Shown here piece after piece: positions 59,201 to 64,000 of a DNA stretch of 64,000 nucleotides. The DNA is from Primula veris (Eukaryota; Streptophyta; Magnoliopsida; Ericales; Primulaceae), in the NCBI GenBank assembly GCA_963682055.1, contig OY821744.1:6488835-6552834 (forward strand). The letters run 5' to 3'. A program made the translations under genes and the position numbers. Position 1 is the stretch's first letter, and every line of letters starts with the position of its first letter. Under the pieces are notes generated by a model that saw nothing but the letters and a program-made list of their open reading frames with translations, was not told the DNA's origin and ran no database searches.

Positions 59201-60495
59201 TTCCAGTTATCTAGCGAATCAACCATGAGCCCTATCGAGATCTTTCTTGATTGACTAGCTCCATGATATAAGCTGCCGTAACTCCGATAAACGCTTGTGC
59301 GGTCCTAAATTCATAAACATAATATATTAACTATAAAATTAACACAGAAGGTGAAGGCTATGATCTCTACAACACTAACAATAAGATGCGTAATTAACAT
59401 TGGGGTCATATTAAACTGTCAAACTCTACTCTACCTATATAACATGACAATTTACGTTCCGAATCATTTGATAAAAGTTCTAGAGGTGTGAGAGTATAAG
59501 CACTAATCCCAAGTTCAGCTGCAGATAGAATATTTTTGTGGGCATTTTAAGTTTAACTAGAAGCTACAACACAATATAGAGCAGCCCGCATTAGTGAAAA
59601 ATTTATTAAATCTCGTGAATCAGGTGTTCCAACTATCGTATCGTCACAATTCAGTAGAGCGAAAATGGCATAAAGGAAACATGTAAACTAAGCTCAAATT
59701 AAATCTCAAAGAAACTGTTGGCCTCGCTGGTGATTTCAATAGTAACTAAAAACAACAAGTCTACAACTACACTAATGTTATAGTAACAAATAGACAGCAT
59801 AAACCACCTACATTTTCAGTGTCACAATTGACCTTTTTGGTAGATAAAAACACTAAACAGGTAGTATAGCAGTCATATCTCGTAGTTATTAAAATCTAGT
59901 TCAAAACCAGATCAAAACAATTTATTTTGGCTGGGGCCTTTAATTCAACAAACCACAACCAATAATACAGGTGGTGCTTTACTAAACTATCATAACTAGA
60001 TTAATACGTATAATAATATCGTGAACTTTGTTTTCCAACAATTTTTCATTTTTCCCACATTTAGTGGAGCAAACAGAAACCAAATTAGTCAAGTACACCA
60101 TATGCAAATTACACTTCAATATCTGAATTTTTGTTCCTACGATCTTCATTGTCACAAACTCAGTTGAGCAAACATGTAATATATCGGAATCTAATATAAC
60201 AGCACGAGTATAAAAAAACAAAAAAAATACTTTACACATAGGTGGTGCTTTAAATCCAAACAGAATTTACAAGTACACAGAACACGTATGTTAAACATTG
60301 TTATATAGTGAACTTTTTCTTCCAACAATTTTTTTTAAATAACATAAAATAAATCAATCAAGTACCAGTTCAGAACAAACGGAAAACTAATAATATCAGT
60401 GGTGATTCTAATCAAAAGTCCTTAATATTGTAATTAGAAGAATGTATACATATAATCCTTACATCTCGTGAATTTTGAATTCCCGCAATCTCCAT
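53206..60495 (-). CDS. ASY3: ASY3, meiotic chromosome axis protein
   Basis: ASY3 is a coiled-coil protein of the meiotic chromosome axis; with ASY1 it promotes synapsis and inter-homologue crossovers. The minus-strand exons are 60495-60463, 59304-57547, 57446-57314, 56014-55951, 55843-55694, 55613-55555, 54921-54787, 54087-53996 and 53277-53206, giving 831 residues (Arabidopsis ASY3 is about 790). The N-terminus has RSYGSLYHGASQSRKISIG (residues 18-36), like the conserved N-terminal ASY3 motif thought to bind the ASY1 HORMA domain. Exon 2 (586 codons) is a disordered, Lys/Ser-rich middle. The C-terminal exons give a coiled coil with KKSTEILMAVAEEIHLQLQNAE and KFKEDVSQHIQE, matching the ASY3 C-terminal region. 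The first exon is only 11 codons. A longer upstream donor-acceptor pair suggests a 5' UTR intron. Confidence 0.92.
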
Positions 60496-61330
60496 TTTTT
60501 TTGCAGATTTCGGAGATCGAACTTGTAAAATGCTTAAAAATCAGCTATATCCTGAAATTTATCACGTAAATCAACAGTTACTACCAAAAATAAAAGTAAC
60601 AGTTAATAAATAACACACTAATGGAGTACAAAAAAAAAATAGGGCAAGATCTATGAAACGCTGATTAACATATTCAGATTCAATTAAGAGTGACATTTCG
60701 CAAATATAATTAAGCCTAATTAAAACCTAAATTAAACACAGAAACCGTAAAAATTACTATAATAGGGAATTTAGGGCTCAGATGAGAAAGTTAAAATGAA
60801 AAATAGTATAAAATTTGAGAATCTAACCTAAACTGAAGTTAATGTTTTCCATGAAAAATCAACAACTACTATAAATAAATAAAAAAGTAGCAGTATATAA
60901 AAATCACCAGTATCCACTTAATATAGTACAAGTAATAACACCCAACAGAAAAAAGGAAAATTAATAATAATAATAATAAATTCGCACTAAAAATTGACTA
61001 ACATATTCAGATGAAATTACTGGTGAGATTTCGCAAATAGAATTAAGTACTAACCTAGCTTAAAGTGATCGAGCCCTAAATTAAACAAAACCAACAAATA
61101 ATGACCAAAATTGGGAAATTAGAGCTCGATTGGAAAAAAAAAAAAAAAAAAAAAGGAGAAAAAAGTATTATTTTCGATGAGAAAATAGAAATTAACCTGA
61201 ATTTGCAGTTAATTGCTTTTAATCGAGGAGCTCGCTTATCTAGAGAGAGAGAGAGAGAGAATTTGAATGTGAAAATGATTTTGAATAATTTTAGTTATTT
61301 TGAGTGTATGTATGTATGTATATATAGGCG
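60463..61330 (-). promoter_or_regulatory. ASY3 5' UTR with probable intron, and promoter
   Basis: On the minus strand a donor TCAG/GTTAAT (exon end 61197) and an acceptor TTTCAG/G (exon start 60551) could remove an intron of about 645 bp from the leader. The leader exon would carry a (GA)n tract, seen as CT on the minus strand, at about 61238-61260. A TATA-like run is at about 61315-61325. This is inferred from signals alone. Confidence 0.4.
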
Positions 61331-61425
61331 GGAGAAATTAGTTGTGAAAAAAATATATATATATATAAAGTGGTGCGAATAGTGTGATCTTCGTCGCCAG
61401 ATAACAATATAGATCCAAGTACTAT

Positions 61426-61740
61426 GGGTGGTTTTCAAATAAACCCCATGAACTCTGATTTTGTACAATTAGAAGAACTATTAAAATTAACCTCCAAGTA
61501 GACCTTAAAATGATAGTCCGTCGGACCCATTTTATAAGGAACAATGGGGATACGTGCAGTTTTCCAATGCGAAATTGGTGCACTTTATATGTCGGAATTG
61601 TAAATTTTAAGATATATTCATATAATTTAGCACGTTAACTATGTGATTAACTTTTGAAATTTACAATTCCGACAATGAAATAACACCAATTTGCATTGTA
61701 AAATTGCACGTATCCCCATTGTTCATGATCAATTGGGACG
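61426..61740. mobile_element. Fold-back MITE upstream of ASY3
   Basis: The core palindrome (61541-61723) has arms of about 75 bp. The left arm starts GGAACAATGGGGATACGTGC; the right arm read inward starts GAACAATGGGGATACGTGC; both continue to 'gtcggaattgtaaattt'. The segment before it (61426-61530, 'ggttttcaaataaacccc') resembles the left arm of the element at 22714-23227, so two elements may be nested or a composite present. No target duplication is clear. Confidence 0.6.
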
Positions 61741-62212
61741 GAGGTATTTTATTCGATAATTTGGTACACACAAATATGAAATTGATTCTTTGATATGTTT
61801 ATTTTTTTCAATACCAACGAATCTGAGATAATGGTTAAGGAAAACAAGCCATTTGATTTTTAATGTTTTTTCACAGACAAAAAATGCGAAATTTTATTTT
61901 TCTAAGATAGTGGTGTCCATGCAAGTTTGGTTGCTCGAGTCGAGAAGTTATCAAAAATTTAGAATTATTGAAAGAAAAGCAGTCCGAAATTGAACAGTTT
62001 AAAGTTTAAGAGGGTTGTATGAAGGGAAAAAATATAGTTCATAAGAGTTATTTGTATTCTACCCTACAAAAATATTTGCGTTTTTTTGTGATTGGTAATT
62101 GCCGGAGATAATTAAATAAGGAATTCAAATTTATCGTGAGAAATTTTGACTGTTTAAACTAGTTCCATATTTTTTTTAAATCAACATTTATTCATTTGTT
62201 TAGTAGTCATTG

Positions 62213-62352
62213 GATCCCGCAAATGATGAACCCCAAAATGGTATGTTTGGAAGCACGTATCCGGACTATAAATGATGCGAATGATCCCGCAAATGATGAA
62301 CCCCAAAATGGTATGTTTGGAAGCACGTATCCGGACTATAAATGATGCGAAA
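62213..62352 (+). repeat. 70-bp almost perfect tandem duplication
   Basis: The two copies (62213-62282 and 62283-62352) both begin 'gatcccgcaaatgatgaacc' and are identical except at the last bases. The near identity points to a very recent event or an assembly artefact. There is no coding signal. Confidence 0.95.
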
Positions 62353-63300
62353 TGGGTGTAATTATAAAAGGGTGAGGTATTATATTTAGTCCACTTCAGA
62401 TGTGATTATTTAGCAAACCATTTTCTTAAACCCGCTAATAATATGGACCAAATTATTAACCGTAAGACTAATGTCTTGCTTACCAAACGAGACATATGGG
62501 TAGTAATTGGTGTATTCACAAACGAGTTGATATTTATGTAAATTTTTCTTTTTATTAGTAGGTGCTAAAATAGTAAAAATATATGTTCCATTCGCCCACT
62601 AATAATAATGCAATTTGATTTTTTACTTAGTCTCAATAGAATAGTTTTTCAAAATTACAAACAAAACGATTAGTTTTTCAATCTGTCACATCAGCGGGTA
62701 AAGATTTTGAGTTGAAATTTTGATGAGGAAAAACATTTTACTTTTATTATTATTAATGTTATGTTCATATACCCACCTTTTTTATTATCATATTTCATTA
62801 ACAGGATTTTTCATACACCCCACACAATTTTAAATGTATCCCACATCATATATTGCCGCTGAAATAAAATACAAACTTGAGCAGGCTGCTATAACTCGCC
62901 AATTTGGAGATATGTTCATAGTTTCATACCAATGCCTCGTTTTTTTATCTTTTGTTATTCATTTAATAATCTTATACAAAGACATCGTGGGTCAATATTG
63001 TTAAATACGTACACTAAAAATTATGACACGTATCATTCAAATCAAATATCAATTAATTATTAATTTCTCGGTCTGAGAATAAACTTGTTATTAGTAATTT
63101 AAAATCGAAAAATAAATTATATTTTATCATCTTATAAAATCTATGATGATAATTTATATAAAATAAATGTATTTCTTTTTTTAAAAACCATTAAATGTGG
63201 TATAAATTGTAGTACTCATTAGTGATGTTTTCAAACATAAATACAAGTTTGATTCATTTACATAAGTTATGAGAGATAATGGACTCAAACTTAAGGAGCT
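62353..63300. other. AT-rich spacer or left part of an LTR
   Basis: No gene is seen. If the leader at 63329-64000 is part of an LTR, the LTR's left end should lie somewhere here. A TGTT-initial site near 63000 is possible but unproven without the 3' LTR, which is outside the window. Confidence 0.3.
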
Positions 63301-63328
63301 GGTCTTGCAAATAAAAGTTCACCCCAAA

Positions 63329-64000
63329 AGCTATAAATAGAGGGTGGGGGTACCATTATTTTCACATCAAAAAAAGTTTCAGAGAGAAGCTCCTCCACAG
63401 CCGTTAGGGAATCAACTCCGCTCCTCCACGGCCGACAGAGAATCAGCTACGCTCCTTCACAACCGTCAGAAAATCAGTTATGCTCCTCCACAAACGTTAA
63501 GGGATCAACTCCTAGGAGAAGCTCTGCACACTCCGGCCTCAACGAACGCCTTCAAAGTCTGCAACAAATCTGTAATAAACTTGGCATTCGATTTTCAAGA
63601 ACGTCTAAAAGCAGCAAGCAAAGCGTTTCTACGTATCAAAATCTTCAAGTTCTTCACCAAATCTGAAGAACTTCTGCAACAAATCTGCCTTCGATCTTCA
63701 GGAACGACTACACAAAGGCAAAAACACGTTTCTCTAGATCAAAATCAACTTCTTCACCAAATCTGAAGAACTTCTGCAACAAATCTGCATTCTATCTTCA
63801 GGAACGACTACAAACAATAAGCAAGACGTTTCTGCAAAGTAAAGTCTTGAAAATTCTTCACCAAATCTGAAGAACTCCACTCAAAAAATCTACAACAAAC
63901 CGACATTCGATCTTCAGGAATGACTACACAAAGGCAAAAATACGTTTTTCTAGATCAAAATCTCTAAGTTTTTCACCAAATCTGAAGAGTGTCAAGATCA
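63329..64000 (+). mobile_element. Possible LTR promoter and repeat-rich leader (partial)
   Basis: A strong TATA box (CTATAAATAG, about 63330-63339) is followed by a leader of repeats: four 31-bp units 'gctcctccac...caactcc' starting at 63389, 63420, 63451 and 63482. Then come units of about 96-116 bp, each with 'ttcaccaaatctgaaga' (about 63653, 63751, 63858, 63974), interleaved with 'cgatcttcaggaacgacta'. The layout fits the U3/R region of a plant LTR retrotransposon, but the end is cut off and no protein domain is in view. It could also be a non-coding leader. A 140-codon frame across it is repetitive and unlikely to be a gene. Confidence 0.4.

Noticed and set aside
63344..63766. 140-codon plus-strand frame
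   Set aside because: It starts with GTG and runs through tandem repeats directly after a TATA box, so it is more likely an untranslated leader.
1..64000. CRISPR arrays, operons, riboswitches, rRNA genes
   Set aside because: No regularly spaced repeat arrays or bacterial signals; intron-containing nuclear plant genes and plant transposons explain the window. No intact tRNA or rRNA gene was recognised.

Overview
The window is nuclear DNA from a flowering plant, most likely a eudicot. It is AT-rich, its genes are interrupted by GT-AG introns, and the spacers hold many plant transposons (a full-length LINE, Tourist-, MULE- and hAT-like elements, fold-back MITEs and simple repeats). The species cannot be named from the sequence alone.

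Layout. 1-3.3 kb: a Tourist-type MITE and repeat-rich spacer. 3.3-10.3 kb: a degenerate LINE with matching 15-bp target-site duplications. 10.3-18.7 kb: gene-poor DNA with a MULE-like element, a hAT-like element that carries a tRNA-like relic, and a small hAT-like MITE. 18.7-21.5 kb (+): a group IIe WRKY transcription factor (WRKY14/35 type, 3 exons). 23.3-27.9 kb (+): a short-chain dehydrogenase/reductase (6 exons). 29.1-30.4 kb (-): a bHLH factor of the bHLH52/53 type (2 exons). 33.9-48.1 kb (+): TWINKLE, the organellar DNA primase-helicase, 21 coding exons, with its first exon duplicated in tandem. 49.7-51.3 kb (-): a single-exon berberine-bridge-enzyme-like FAD oxidase. 53.2-60.5 kb (-): ASY3, a meiotic chromosome axis protein, 9 coding exons. 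61.2-64 kb: fold-back MITE, tandem repeats, and a TATA-driven repeat-rich leader that looks like part of an LTR retrotransposon cut by the window edge.

The order WRKY14 - bHLH52 - TWINKLE - BBE-like matches, as far as I recall, the neighbourhood At1g30650-At1g30760 of Arabidopsis, so this is probably an old conserved block with an SDR gene and ASY3 beside it. The genes are not an operon and have unrelated roles: transcription control (WRKY, bHLH), organelle DNA replication (TWINKLE), secreted oxidation chemistry (BBE-like), redox metabolism (SDR) and meiosis (ASY3).

The most interesting signal is at TWINKLE. A unit of about 0.95 kb containing its TATA region and transit-peptide exon is present twice. 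Both copies keep the reading frame and splice donor, but the second has lost the outer ATG (now ACG) and starts at an inner ATG. This could give two proteins with different N-termini for a helicase known to go to both mitochondria and plastids. Exon borders were set by hand from splice signals, reading phase and family similarity; every coding gene closes in frame over all its exons.
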